Shown: positions 39,096 through 50,157 of the stretch, in pieces
Layout: every line of letters starts with the position of its first letter
Numbering within the stretch: the stretch's first letter is position 1
Assembly (NCBI GenBank): GCA_947095535.1
Contig: OX352774.1
Location: forward strand, 238,477,825-238,541,824
Length of the DNA: 64,000 bases
Direction: 5' to 3'
From: Poecilobothrus nobilitatus
Taxonomy: Eukaryota > Arthropoda > Insecta > Diptera > Dolichopodidae
Position numbers and translations under genes: made by a program
The notes under the pieces: model-generated
Told to the model about the DNA's origin: nothing
Seen by the model: only the letters and a program-made list of their open reading frames with translations
Database searches by the model: none

Positions 39096-39750
39096 AAATT
39101 GAAAAAAATCAAATCTCACTTTCGTCAACTATAAGGTAAGGTATAATAAAGAAAAATTATTAACATAAAACAAAAATATAATGTTGGAGCTTTAATTTTT
39201 GTACATTACTTAAAAAAAAAAATTGGACAGGTGCCCAAGTTGCAGTTGTTTAAAAATAGAGAATTTTCAGTTTTTAACCTCTTACAGTTCCTAAACGGGT
39301 TGCGATACAAAACACATTTTCTGAAATGACTCATACTTATTTCCAAAGATCTAACTCCTCTCAAAATTACAAGCTTCTAAATTAAACCGTTTGAAAGATA
39401 GAAGAGATCCAAATTTTTGAAATACCGCATGAGAAAGTCAAATACATATGTATTTATTTTGTATAAATTCATAAAGTTTATAAAAACAGCTATCGTTTAA
39501 CGTTTCCAGATTGAAAATATGCCCTATAACTTTGTAGTGCTGTAGCTCCGTAACGAGTTTTTCTACAAAAAACTGCAGAAAAAGTTTTTCCACAAAATTA
39601 GTTTTTTGGCGATGCTTATCCGTAGTTAAAATTTCATTGCTTTATTTCAAACGGTGTAGAAGTTTTGTAAACACCAAGACGGACGGACGGACAGAGTGAA
39701 ACTAATAAGCACATTTTTTCAAAATTTTTTGAAAATGTGCTAAAAAAAAC
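39096..39750 (-). mobile_element. Diverged Helentron/DINE-like family member, inverted
   Basis: Reverse-complement relative of the same family. On the minus strand it runs from TGTGCTTATTAGTTTCACTC and a GTCC repeat (39690-39706) through the blocks related to GCTCCGTAACG (near 39545), the motif near 39290 equivalent to the CCCGTTTAGGA block, and CAACTTGGGCACCTGTCC (near 39230). The end of the similarity near 39110 (TTTCGTCAACTATAAGG) matches the ACTTTATAATTGACGAAAG stretch near 34951. No terminal repeats or ORFs are recognisable. Confidence 0.6.
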
Positions 39751-39999
39751 GATTTTTAAAGAAATTTTTCTTTAACAGTAAAATAGAGAAAGAATTTCTT
39801 TTTTTTTTGATTTACTTAGATTTTAACGGTATATCTACGATTTTGCAACAGTTTATATTTTTTTTTTTTTTTCAGTTTTAAAACTTTGTTTTTTTTAACA
39901 ATTTTGTACATAAATATATACCATTATATGAAATAACTGTTGTATCAATATTTTTAAATACATTATGTACATATGTATGATAATATGTACATACATATG

Positions 40000-42900
40000 T
40001 ATATATTTTTAATAATTATGATGGGTATGTATGTATTTTTAATAATTGCAAAATTTATACATATTATTCGTATATAAGTATAATTTTATTTAAATCTCTT
40101 AAATTTTGTGTATATGTAGTATATTATATGAGTGTATATGGGTTTTATTAAGTTTTGAATATTGTATACAGATTGTTTATACATATAGTTATATATTAGA
40201 ATAATAATATTTGATTTAAGAACATGAGGATATATTTAAAATATTAACTAACTGTAAAACTAGCTAGTTTTAATAGGATTTTATTTGCTGATACACTTCA
40301 TTTACAAATAAATTATTTTAATTTTTAGGATAATGGAAAAATTTATCCTTCTCTGGACTTCTGTTACAGAAGAATTAAAAAATTCTTCTTTTCTCTTGAG
40401 AATTCTCATTTTCAACAAATTTAATAATGAATTTTTAAATTTTTCGGGAATTTAGACTACAATATTCTCAAACAACAACCTCAATTATAAAACCATAGTA
40501 CCTATAAAATCAATCTTTTTTTAATACATATTTTTAAAATAAAATCATTAAATTTCGAATGACAAAAAAAAACTCTTCAGTTTTTTACATAATTATTTAT
40601 TTTTGTATAGGTATGTTATATTTAGGAAGCCTTTGAAATGTTTATTTTAGAACTGTATCACTATATTAAAAAATCTTTATTTCCAGATGTATCTTGAGGA
40701 ATAAATTTAAATTATCTTTTTTTTTAAAGATGTATCTTCAATATTAAATTAAAAATTTCTTTTTAAATAATAAATACTTAATTAAATCAGAATTTTTTTT
40801 TTTGCAGCTCAGAGTCCTTTTGAAAGTATGGTACAACTTCAAATTTCTTAATTTTTAATAGAAATGGAATATCACTTAAAATAAATTTAATATTCTGGCA
40901 AAAAAAAAAATCTTATATCAAAATCTAATAAATTTTAGTTTATTTATTGCGAAAAAAATAAAGATCTTCTTAATATTCTGGCAGACCTAATGCATATAAT
41001 ATTATAAACGTATGGAAATTTTAATGTTCTTTTAAATTTTTACTGTTTTTATTGGTTCATTGGTTTTTATTTTGTTTTTGTGCTTCTATTTTTCATTCAA
41101 TAAGTCAATTCATCTACAGTTTTAGATGCATTTTTATTGCACAATAATAAAGCAACAAAAACAATAAAAACAACAATATTATCATTTTAAACAGTATGAT
41201 GACAGAACAATTTTCATTCGAATAAAAAAAACATAGTGAAAATCAATGAAAATCAGTGAGAAAATAATTTCTGTTCATCTTTTCAATCATTCGTGTTAAT
41301 GTTATAATATAACGGTATGTATATATATATATACATATTATATATGTTATAATATGTATATATATATATACATATAATATGTTATATTATATGTATATAT
41401 ATATAAAATTGAGTTATTGCTAGCTGAATCTGTTTAAAAGAAAATAGAAATAGATAAACTAGATTTGCAAAAATATCTATGTATGTAATATAATATGAAT
41501 ATCTAAAGATATATAAAATGTACAGTTATAAGTCTATAGTTATTCTTTTATAATGTGATTGAAAAATGGTGTTAAAAAGGATATTTATTCGAAATGTAAA
41601 TGAAGAATTTAACATTAAAAAAAAAATAAAACACTGACATAGAGAAAAAATCAAAACGAAAAAAAAAAAGAAATGAACAAAAGAAGGAAATAAAATTAGA
41701 AGAAAAAATAATAAAAACGGTAAATATTTACTTAACCAATTTGCCTTTTTTTTTTTTTATTATTATTGTAGTTAACTAAGCGAATAAAAACGAACGAATG
41801 GCACCCAATCTATGCTTTACTTAAAATGTAAACATACCGTTAGTGTTGTATACTTTTTTTTTTTCTATTATTTTAACTGTATTTCTCGCACTTAAAAAAG
41901 GATTCCTAAAAGGATAATGTGTACCTATGTAGGTATATATGAAAATATAGCAATGAATTTTATTTAATTTTTTAAATGCTTTTTATTCTATAATGTTTTT
42001 TTTTTTTGATTTTTTTTTTTTTTTTGTACTTTATAAATTAATTTTAGGTGGTTGTACTTGAAAGTCAATAAATGATACTATAGACGCCAAAGCTTTGTAA
42101 TAATTGAAGTATGTAAGTTAAGAAAAAACATTGAAATTACGACAATGTTAAAATAATTGATGTATGTATGTATGTACATATTGTATTAACTATATGTACC
42201 TATTATGTATTAACTTTATGTTAAACAGTTTTTGAAAATTAAAATGTTTCTTTTAAAGGATTTTATCAGATTTTATATTAATAAGTTTGTATATATGCAA
42301 ACGACGTATTAACATACACTTTTTTTTACATCAGACAAATTTAATTGAAAGGAATAATAATGGTATTTAAATTTGATATTAGTATTATAAATTTTTAAAC
42401 AAGAAAACTTCATTAGCTTTTAATAAAAAAAAAAAAAGAAGAAAATATTGAAAATGACAAATGACGAAGCAAAAACTTAAAAATAAGCTTGTAAAAGAAC
42501 TTATGCTTTAAGTAAATCTTTTTTAAATGGATGTAAGAATTTTTTCTGTAAGAAAAGAAAAATCACAAGGAAAAAATTAATTTTAAAAACTGACTATTTT
42601 ATTTTTAAATTTGAATTTAAAGTACGTATAGTAAAAATAATCTCAAAAATTTTTTTAACCTCTTGAAATTTTTCTTACCTATATTGTATATTTTTAATTT
42701 TAAAATAAATGGCCCACATTCATAGAGCTTTTATTTGTAATAGATATTTATGTTATTTACAAAGAAAAACTTTCAAAATCTAAAATCTAAATCTACTAAA
42801 ACAAACTGAATTCAACTAATTACTATTGCCTAAATGAGTTGCATTAAAAAAAAATTATTTTGTCATTATATTTTACCATATTTAGCCTTAAGTTCATTAG

Positions 42901-43002
42901 AAATTAAAGTAAGTATGTAATAAATTAAGATATTTTACCAGTTACGTGAAATTTATTACGATTTCTGAAAATATATATATATATATGTTAGAATATAAGA
43001 TG
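40000..43002. other. AT-rich non-coding stretch
   Basis: Only low-complexity sequence and the AT palindromes at 41308-41405 are visible. Confidence 0.55.
41308..41405. repeat. Nested AT-rich palindromes
   Basis: ATGTATATATATATATACAT is repeated with intervening TATTATATATGTTATAAT segments and their inverted forms, giving a potential cruciform of about 100 bp. Confidence 0.6.
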
Positions 43003-43574
43003 TACAGGATGATTTTCTTTTGGTATTTAATAATTATAGGATTTATTTTGGGGGATCAAAACGAAAAAAAAATTGCTACACAAAGGGTGGGGAAGAGGGG
43101 ATCTATTTCCCTCTCTTCTTGAGATAATGAATTCTAAAGTTATTAATTTAATTTTCTTATATCATAAAAACTACACAACTAATGAAGCACCATCAGAAAA
43201 CTTTCCTTTCCAAAAAAATATCTTTCTATATGATATAAAAGTATTCTATGTGAATACTTTTCATTCATGAGCTATGACCATTTAAACAAAAAAAAATTTA
43301 ACAAAAAATAACCAAATTTTAAATTTTTTTTTTATCGTTTCAAATTGCCCCTCCCTTAAACATATTTTCGCATTTTCCTTTTTTTTTTTGTAAAATGACT
43401 CTTTAATTTTGTGTAAAACAGTTCAACTATGTGTTATGGTTTTTGAAATAATTGAGAAAAAAAAAAAAAAATAAGGGACACATAGAATCCCCCACCTTTT
43501 TGTAGAAAAATTTTTCATTTTAATCCCCCGAATATCCTATAAATATTCAAAAACCAAAAGAGAATCACCCTGCA
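43003..43574. mobile_element. MITE with ~90-bp imperfect terminal inverted repeats
   Basis: The left end TACAGGATGATTTTCTTTTG continues TATTTAATAATTATAGGAT, GGGGGATCAAAACG and, near 43077, AAAGGGTGGGG. The right end read on the minus strand gives TGCAGGGTGATTCTCTTTTG, TTTTTGAATATTTATAGGAT, CGGGGGATTAAAATG and AAAAAGGTGGGGG. The ends are therefore imperfect inverted repeats of roughly 90 bp around a ~390-bp AT-rich centre. No intact transposase: the 65-codon ORF at 43073 has no domain. A solo right-hand terminus (AAATCACCCTGAAT) follows at 43606. The CAGGG start is seen in several DNA transposon superfamilies; no clear target-site duplication lets me choose. Confidence 0.65.
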
Positions 43575-43619
43575 GATTATAAAATGATAAGATTTTATTG
43601 TAAAAATCACCCTGAATAG

Positions 43620-44147
43620 CTGTATATAGAATAACATTTACTATTTTTTTATATATTATTTCGGTCTAAAATTCTTCTGAACTATTTTCATAGTATATCT
43701 TCAATTATAACAATAATAATTAACTATTGCTCTAGGTAAAAAAAAAAAAAAAAGAACAAAAAAGTTAATTATTCTATAAAACTATAAAATTTTATATCGT
43801 GTTTTATTAAAACCCGGATTTGTGGTTTTAATTTATACAAAATTTTGATTTTCTTAAGATTAACTTCTTAAGATTTTAATGGTAAACCAACACTATTAAA
43901 ATAATAATAATAACGTTAGTTTCTTTACAATAAAATGTATCATATACATATATTATATAAAATATATATACTTATATATACAAGATATATATATATTAAT
44001 ATATAATAGAGTACAATATAGTTCTTTTATATTTTCAGTACATCCTTTGGAATTATAATCTAATTTAGTGTGTTCTCAAGAAAATACCAGACCTGATATG
44101 GAATTAAATGGGAATTAAATGAAAATAAAATGAAAACTTATACAATT

Positions 44148-44189
<42 letters not shown>

Positions 44190-45588
44190 TACAATTGTAT
44201 GTAATATATATAGTACATTCTTAGAATATACTCCTTAGAGAATTAAATAATTGTATTTTTCATTCCTTGTTAGTTGAGTATTTTTTTTTTTGTTTTTATA
44301 TAATAGAAAATATCTTCATTTTGTTGACGAATTTACAATTTTTTTTTTTTTTTTATATAGGTACATAGTACATATAATATATTTAGTTATTTATTATAAA
44401 AGGTATATAGAAGGTTAGTTTTCTTAAGATTTTTCTTCTTGTTATAGAATATATATATTCATTTTGTATAAGAAAAGGATATTTTAAAAAGATTAATTTT
44501 AATTAGAAATTTATCAGGTTGTTCTTAAAAAAAAAAAAAAAAATATATATATAAAAGATTTAAAAAATAATTAAATTAAGGGACTAAGTATTTATTTAAA
44601 ATTATAAATGTGGTATTAAGAAATAGTTACATTTGATATTTTTAAGTATTTATTTTTAAAATAACTAAAAAAAAAAAAAATAACTAAATTATATAATTAA
44701 AAATAAAAACTGTTGTCTTTTTAAAAGAGACTAGACAAATTAATTGAATTTAGATATGTAATAAGATTAATGTAAAATAAAAAATAAAAAAAAAAAAAAC
44801 AAATAAATGAGTGTAACATTTTTTTGTCATTGTTATACCTAACACTTGTACTATGCACTATACTTTTTTGTCTAGCAAATTTTTATTCATGCATCAAAAA
44901 CCAGATTATATTAAGCGGGTTCATATCTTTAATATTTAATATGACTTAAAGTGATTTTATTACTCCTCCTTCAGTTTCGACCAATCATTTTTTTTTTTTT
45001 TTGTTTTTGTTGATTATTATTTTAATAGGGATTTTTATTGTGGTTGTATACACTTCATGGTAACACCAAAATATAATATTATACCTTTATATTTTCATTG
45101 AATTCTTTTAGTTGTCATGTTTTATATTAACTTGAGGTAAGTTATAAAAATAACAATAAATTAATTTATTACACAGTGTTTCTGGAGTCGTCGATTTTTT
45201 CGATTGAAAAATTTTGAGCTCAAATCCTGTTTATAAATGCTTTTTTTTACACCCCACCCAAACTTTAGGTTATAATTCTCTTATTCAGGACATTGTATAG
45301 ATTTGTGTAATAGGGAGAGGAATTGAAGAGAAATAGAATAAAAGGGGAGAATTTGAAATACAGGTTCATTTTGAAAAGTTGTAAATTATATAATGGAGTA
45401 TGGACTGTTTCTATTGAAGATAATGAAGAAATAAATATTAAAATTTAGTATAATATGAATAATAAACAACTTATTACATGTTCTATGCCTCAAAGAAATG
45501 GTTAGAAGTTCTTTAATTAGTTTAGAAAATAAGATTATAATAAAAATAATAATAATAAAATATATTGTAGTTTAAAAAAATACAAATA
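43620..45588. other. AT-rich non-coding stretch
   Basis: Contains (TA)n at 44152-44181 and several A or T runs. A GC-richer patch at 45180-45310 (ACACCCCACCCAAACTTTAGG) has no recognisable motif. Confidence 0.55.
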
Positions 45589-45770
45589 GGCCTTTGTGGT
45601 CTAATGGGTAAGATTGCATAAAATACGCTGTAAACACCGAGGGAGTTCGAATTCCACACATGTTGTAAGATTAATTCCGCCTTATGGTACTTACAGCCAC
45701 GCCTGAAAAGAAAAGGCTGTGTAATTTTCTTGTCACAGTTATGTGACAGAGCAATAAACTAAAAAAAAAT
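45589..45770 (+). mobile_element. tRNA-derived SINE, copy 1
   Basis: The head resembles a tRNA with polymerase III promoter: box A TGGTCTAATGG (45597-45607) and box B AGTTCGAATTCC (45644-45655). The body follows (CATGTTGTAAGA, CCGCCTTATGG, ACAGCCACGCCTG, AAAGGCTGTGTAATTTTCTT) with a GTCACAGTTATGTGAC palindrome at 45732-45747 and an A-rich tail (45761-45769). Body, palindrome and A-tail are shared with the copies at 47217, 36668 and 51194. No ORF. Mobilised in trans by a LINE, as is general for SINEs (inference). Confidence 0.8.
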
Positions 45771-45869
45771 GATATAACAAGTGTTTTTATTGACTCAGCT
45801 GAGTATACACAATACCTTTTAAATAAATTTTTACATAAACTCTTCATTTGTTAAAATAATTTTTTTGAA

Positions 45870-45950
45870 GTGCCTCGACGTCCAAGTAAAGCATTTGACG
45901 TATAAACTAATGGAATCCGAGTTCAAATCTATAACATGTAGTCGAGGCAC
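45870..45950 (+). repeat. tRNA-like sequence bounded by perfect 10-bp inverted repeats
   Basis: Begins GTGCCTCGAC and ends GTCGAGGCAC, an exact 10-bp inverted repeat 81 bp end to end. Inside are CGTC/GACG that could pair like a D-stem and GAGTTCAAATCT resembling box B, followed by AACATGTAGTCGAG, which parallels the ACATGTYGTAAG after box B in SINE copies 1-2. The T-stem is not maintained (CCGAG against CTATA), so it is not a functional tRNA. It is most likely a second SINE type or a related tRNA-derived repeat. Confidence 0.5.
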
Positions 45951-46269
45951 AAACATTTTTATTAAAATAAAAAATTACTGAAAAAGTAATTTTTAAGTAC
46001 AATTCTCCTTTCGACAAAATATTCCTAATGATAATAAAAAAACTCAACCAGTAGCAGTTAAGTGTTTTTAGTCAAGGCTTGATAATTCGATAGTATTTGT
46101 AATTTTTTGTTTTTTTTTTTAACGAGGGTAGATGGGAAGGAAATAATCTATAAAAGTGTGGGACTTTAACCCACTAAACGCCACTCTCTTTTTTGAGCAA
46201 ACAATAGATTAAGGGATCTTTACTACTATTTAGTACTACATAAGAGAAAAATTCTGATATTGAGTAAAA

Positions 46270-46865
46270 ATTGGTTAAAGGTTTTCAGGAATATGATGAA
46301 CGAAGTTGTTGACGTTCTCCTTAAAGCTATATAAATTAAAAATATAATCATCCTATATTTTCGGCAACACATGAGGTGGTAAATTATTCCACATTCGCAA
46401 TATTTAAGTCACAAACGAATTGCCATATTTTGAATTATGCCATCTAGGATTAAACTACATAGCGGTGTTCGTTGCGCTCGCCTTGCTTTTTTTTTTGGAA
46501 AACTTTGAGTGGATGCATTACACCTTTTATTTAGTCGGGAAAAGTTCCCGTTCCTACAAAATATCTGTAAGCGAATATCTTCGTCGAACACCCGAAGAAT
46601 GAGCGTTGAGGTGACATTAAACGAATTACTCCATTTTGCACTTTATCAAAAAATTGCAATGTCGTTTTAGAAGCTCCTACCCAAAACAGAATTATATATT
46701 ATATTCCATCTTTAAGCGTATGACGCTTTTGAAGATACTGAGAAGATCAGAAGATGAAAATAGGTTTTTTATCCATTCAGGAAACTCAAACATCTAGCTG
46801 CATCTTTAGCTAGATCAAACATATGATTGATATGGGATATATTATTTGAGTAATTACAAAGAAGA
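46270..46865 (-). pseudogene. Non-LTR retrotransposon relic, family 2, second copy
   Basis: The minus strand reads NHMFDLAKDAARCLSFL, matching DHIFHIAKNAAKCLGFL of the copy at 29262-29990, then KTYFHLL, KMEYNI, stop, WVGASKTTLQFFDKVQNGVI, and, nearer its end, ANVWNNLPPHVLPK and SFKENVNNFVHH (about 46395-46285). These follow the MEY...W.GA....L...DKVQ.RAIRL and WN.LP..V.P......FK..VN order of these ORFs. Stops and frameshifts interrupt it. The overlapping ORFs at 46409-46602 on both strands are remnants or antisense. Confidence 0.72.
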
Positions 46866-47216
46866 ATATTCTATTTCAAGGGATAGGATAAAGTTTTTTT
46901 AATATTTTAAATAAAGTTTTTACAAGTCTTTAAGTTTCCCTTGTTGAATAACGGTATGAATTAAATATATTATGGTACAAACATTTATAAAATGAATAAA
47001 ATTATGATTTAAAATATCAAGCAAGCAAAATTTTATGAGATCTTAAATTTTTCTATATATATAAAAATCTCAATCTTTATTAAATTTTTATTTTTTTGAA
47101 ATTTTGTATTATTTCTTTATTTAAATGCTGTAAATTGAAATTTCTTTATTTTGAATTTTTCCATAAATTATACGTATAATTCTTTTATTTTTTAAATTTC
47201 TTTTATTTTTCAGAAA

Positions 47217-47406
47217 GGGGGCTTGGTGGCCTAGTGGATAAGAGCGTATAAAAACGCTGTAAACACCAAGGGAGTATGGGTTTGAATTCCAAACATGTCG
47301 TAAGAATAATCCCCCCTTACGGCATTTATTGCAATGCCTGAAAAAGAAAGGCTGTGTAATTTCCTTGTCGCATTTATGTGGCAGGGAAATGTACAAAAAA
47401 AAAAAA
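47217..47406 (+). mobile_element. tRNA-derived SINE, copy 2
   Basis: Box A TGGCCTAGTGG (47227-47237) and box B GGGTTTGAATTCC (47278-47290) are closer to the tRNA consensus than in copy 1. The body shares GTAAACACC, ACATGTCGTAAGA, CCTTACGGCATTTA, TGCCTGAAAAAGAAAGGCTG and the GTCGCATTTATGTGGC region, followed by GTAC and an A12 tail. The minus-strand ORFs at 47121-47425 are antisense to it. Confidence 0.8.
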
Positions 47407-47818
47407 TTTCAAACATTACACACACAAAAAATAAAAAAATAAATTTAAAAAAATAACCTTTTTACCTGTGTTCCAAAAAAAAATAATTTAAATTTTATAA
47501 AAAACAAAACCAAAAGTTAAAAAATATTATTTTTATTTATTTAATTTTTTTTTTTAAGGAATTGAAAAACTAGAAGAATAAGAATTCTATTAAGTTAATC
47601 ATTTTTTATTTTCACATCACGTCTTCAAAAATTGATTCAATCATTTTCAAATCGATTCAAAAATTATGTTAAGATTTTTTTTATATATACCAACCTGTAT
47701 TTACATTTGTACATAATAATATGTACATTAGTTATATGCACATATATAAAATAAAATATAAGATTTTTTTGAAGGCTAATATAGGGAATATAACATGCAT
47801 TTGTTCATATATATATAA

Positions 47819-47824
<6 letters not shown>

Positions 47825-47899
<75 letters not shown>
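47825..47899. repeat. (TA)n microsatellite, longest of the window
   Basis: About 75 bp of near-pure TA. The 67-codon ORF at 47721-47924 is a translation of this repeat and is not a gene. Confidence 0.9.
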
Positions 47900-47903
<4 letters not shown>

Positions 47904-48525
47904 TATATCATAATATTATATTAACAAAGTTCCTATAGAAAAGGAAAATATTGTACCGTTTTATAAAATTGAATATAAGGAATAAAATATTTACTTGAAT
48001 TTTTTAAGACTTTTTTTACATACTGTGCTGTTACTATTATAAATACAGTATCGGTCAAAATCAATAAATTAACCAAATATCATGATAATTTTCATATAAG
48101 TTATTGATATTATATAGAAAGTATTTAAAATTCAAATATTCATGAGAACTTTGTATAAGATTTATGTTCAATTAATATTCGCTGCCCAATCTATAAAAAA
48201 TTATAGCAAAGACTACAACCCTTGCCGTCTTGTTTGCGTTTTGTTGTATTTGTAACTTGCTATTTAGGTACTATACAAAATTTTCAAAGTTTAAGAACCG
48301 CAATTTTATTTTAATTTTCGGAACATCATGATAAAATATTAAATGTAATAAAATTAGTTAGGGCTTCGCAGTTTCCACAGTTTGTGTAGTTAATAATCTA
48401 GTACTTAAGTTTCTGCATAATTTTTCTTTTTTATTTAATCAGTGAAGATAGAAAATATTAATGAGTAAAAATGTTTTATAGCAAAAGTATGGGGTTTAAA
48501 AATAAATTTCGGATTATAGTTAAGG

Positions 48526-48580
48526 GGTTTTTTTTTCCTTGCCACTCCTAGCAGAATCATAGGGCATCCACTAAGTCATT
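48526..48580 (-). pseudogene. Probable 3' end fragment of the same RTE-like family
   Basis: The plus-strand sequence TTTTTTTTCCTTGCCACTCC followed by TAGCAGAATCATAGGGCATC and CCACTAAG parallels the 3' end at 21766-21812 (poly-T, CCTTACTCCTCTTGGGAGC, TAAGACTTCCACTGG). The similarity covers only about 50 bp, so this is a tentative call. Confidence 0.3.
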
Positions 48581-48857
48581 TATTATGCATATTTGTTTTC
48601 AGTTTCAGTTTCTGAAATCATTAATTTCACAAAGCCGTTGATTACTCGGCTGTAGTTATTGTACAAGACTATAGAGAAATTTCTACGCCATCAATTATCT
48701 TATACAAGAATTATGGTTTATTATTATTTCATTTTATACCTATTACATTATGATATTAATATTATAATTTATAAGGCATATATACATATTTTAATTTTAA
48801 TTATATTCTACTAATTATATATTATAAGAAAAATCTATATTATTTTTTATTAACCTA

Positions 48858-48945
48858 TATGACCCAGCCGGGGTTTTAACCTGAGAACTTTCGTATGAAA
48901 GGCCGATGTCATAAAAATTACACCATTGACTAAATAAGGGTAGTA
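48858..48945 (-). pseudogene. Degenerate tRNA-like sequence, possibly tRNA-Glu(UUC)-derived
   Basis: The minus strand reads TAGTCAATGGTGTAA (box A-like), ATGACATCGGCCTTTCAT with a CTTTCAT anticodon-loop-like stretch (anticodon UUC), CAGGTTAAAACCCCGG (box B-like) and CTGGGTC. The order fits a tRNA-Glu, but the acceptor arm does not pair, the anticodon stem lacks bases and the T-stem has a mismatch. It could equally be the head of a SINE. No A-tail or repeated partner is seen in this window. Confidence 0.4.
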
Positions 48946-49126
48946 TACACCTATATTGTTAAGAGTAGTACGGTTAAAATTAAGATCAAAAGAGTTATAT
49001 AACATCATTTTTGGAATAATTTTATTCGAACCTATAATGCGTTTTGAGAAGAGAATTCTTAATTTTGGAATGTAAATATGAATGACTGCTAATGAAAAAC
49101 ATATTTTAGTTTAATTGACAATTATC

Positions 49127-50157
49127 ATTATACCCGTACGATAGGATCGGGTATAATAAAATTACTCCTCCGTTTGTAACACCTCGAAATAAGCGAGCTA
49201 GATATACCTTCAAAGGTATGGATCGGATCAGAAAAAAATTCTAAGACTTTTGTGCCATGTCCGTCCGTCCGTCCGTCCGTCCGTTAGCACGCTAACTCAA
49301 AAACTAAGAAAACTAGAATCTTGAAATTTACACAAAATATTCTAGGAAAAATTTGTAGGTTCCCTATTTTTTTTGGTTGAGTTTGGACCAAAACTTAGGG
49401 TAGCTCTCGAACACCTAACTTTTAGATCCCGACATTTTTTTTGAAATAGAGCTATGAAATTTTAACTGCTGATAGATCTCACAAAAATATTAATTTTATT
49501 TTTAATAACTTTTTTTTGTAGCCCCACCCGTTACGGAGCTACAGCTCCCCAAAGGTTCAAAAAAGCTATATATTTAAATTGTTATAGCACAAGTTGTATA
49601 AGGTATATCTTCATTTTGAAAACGCCAAACGATTACTACTTTTATCAGCTTTAAAAATATATATATAATAAATATATATTTGTAGCATACGGTGTCTTAA
49701 TTTACCGTTATGCGAAACTCAAATTTTGCAAAATCTTTTAACCCTTCTATCTTCTAAACGGTTTAAGTTGGAAACTTGAAATTTTGACAGAAGTTAGATC
49801 TTTAAAATATAATATAATATAATATTTAAAATTATATTTACTATTTTGTATTTAGTAAATTTAATATACATTTACCGCTTAGTATTAAATGGTACTATAG
49901 AATATTTGAAAAAGTTTTGGATTGATAATCGTTATGTGGAAAGTAGAATCTGCTTTTGAAGAATGTACATATAAATATATAGTTTGAATATATGTACAAC
50001 CCATAGTTCTAGAAATTATAAAATTCACCCAAATTATTTTAAAATACTAAAATATTAAAAAAATAATATTGTAAGCAGAGTGACAGGCTGTGAACATACT
50101 AACGGTTCGTACGGGTATCTAAGAGTTGACAAAGTCAACTGTATTCTTCCTCGTTTT
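49127..50157 (+). mobile_element. Helentron/DINE-like element, internally deleted copy
   Basis: Same orientation and same boundaries as the element at 34051-35640: 5' subterminal repeat at 49130-49141, (GTCC)n at 49259-49284, 3' subterminal repeat at 50107-50118 and hairpin at 50124-50140. The two copies are nearly identical over the shared parts, so they are young relative to the other repeats here. The stretch corresponding to about 34731-35284 is missing; the junction is at about 49800 within a short TTTAAA match, a likely microhomology-mediated or template-slippage deletion. Left and right flanks differ completely from those of the other copy, which confirms independent insertion. Confidence 0.72.

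Noticed and set aside
45597..45655. Functional tRNA gene at the SINE head
   Set aside because: Box A and B are present but the cloverleaf stems are not, and the sequence continues into a SINE body and A tail shared by other copies.
47121..47425. Two overlapping minus-strand ORFs
   Set aside because: Antisense of a tRNA-derived SINE.
47721..47924. ORF ending in alternating I and Y
   Set aside because: Translation of a (TA)n microsatellite.
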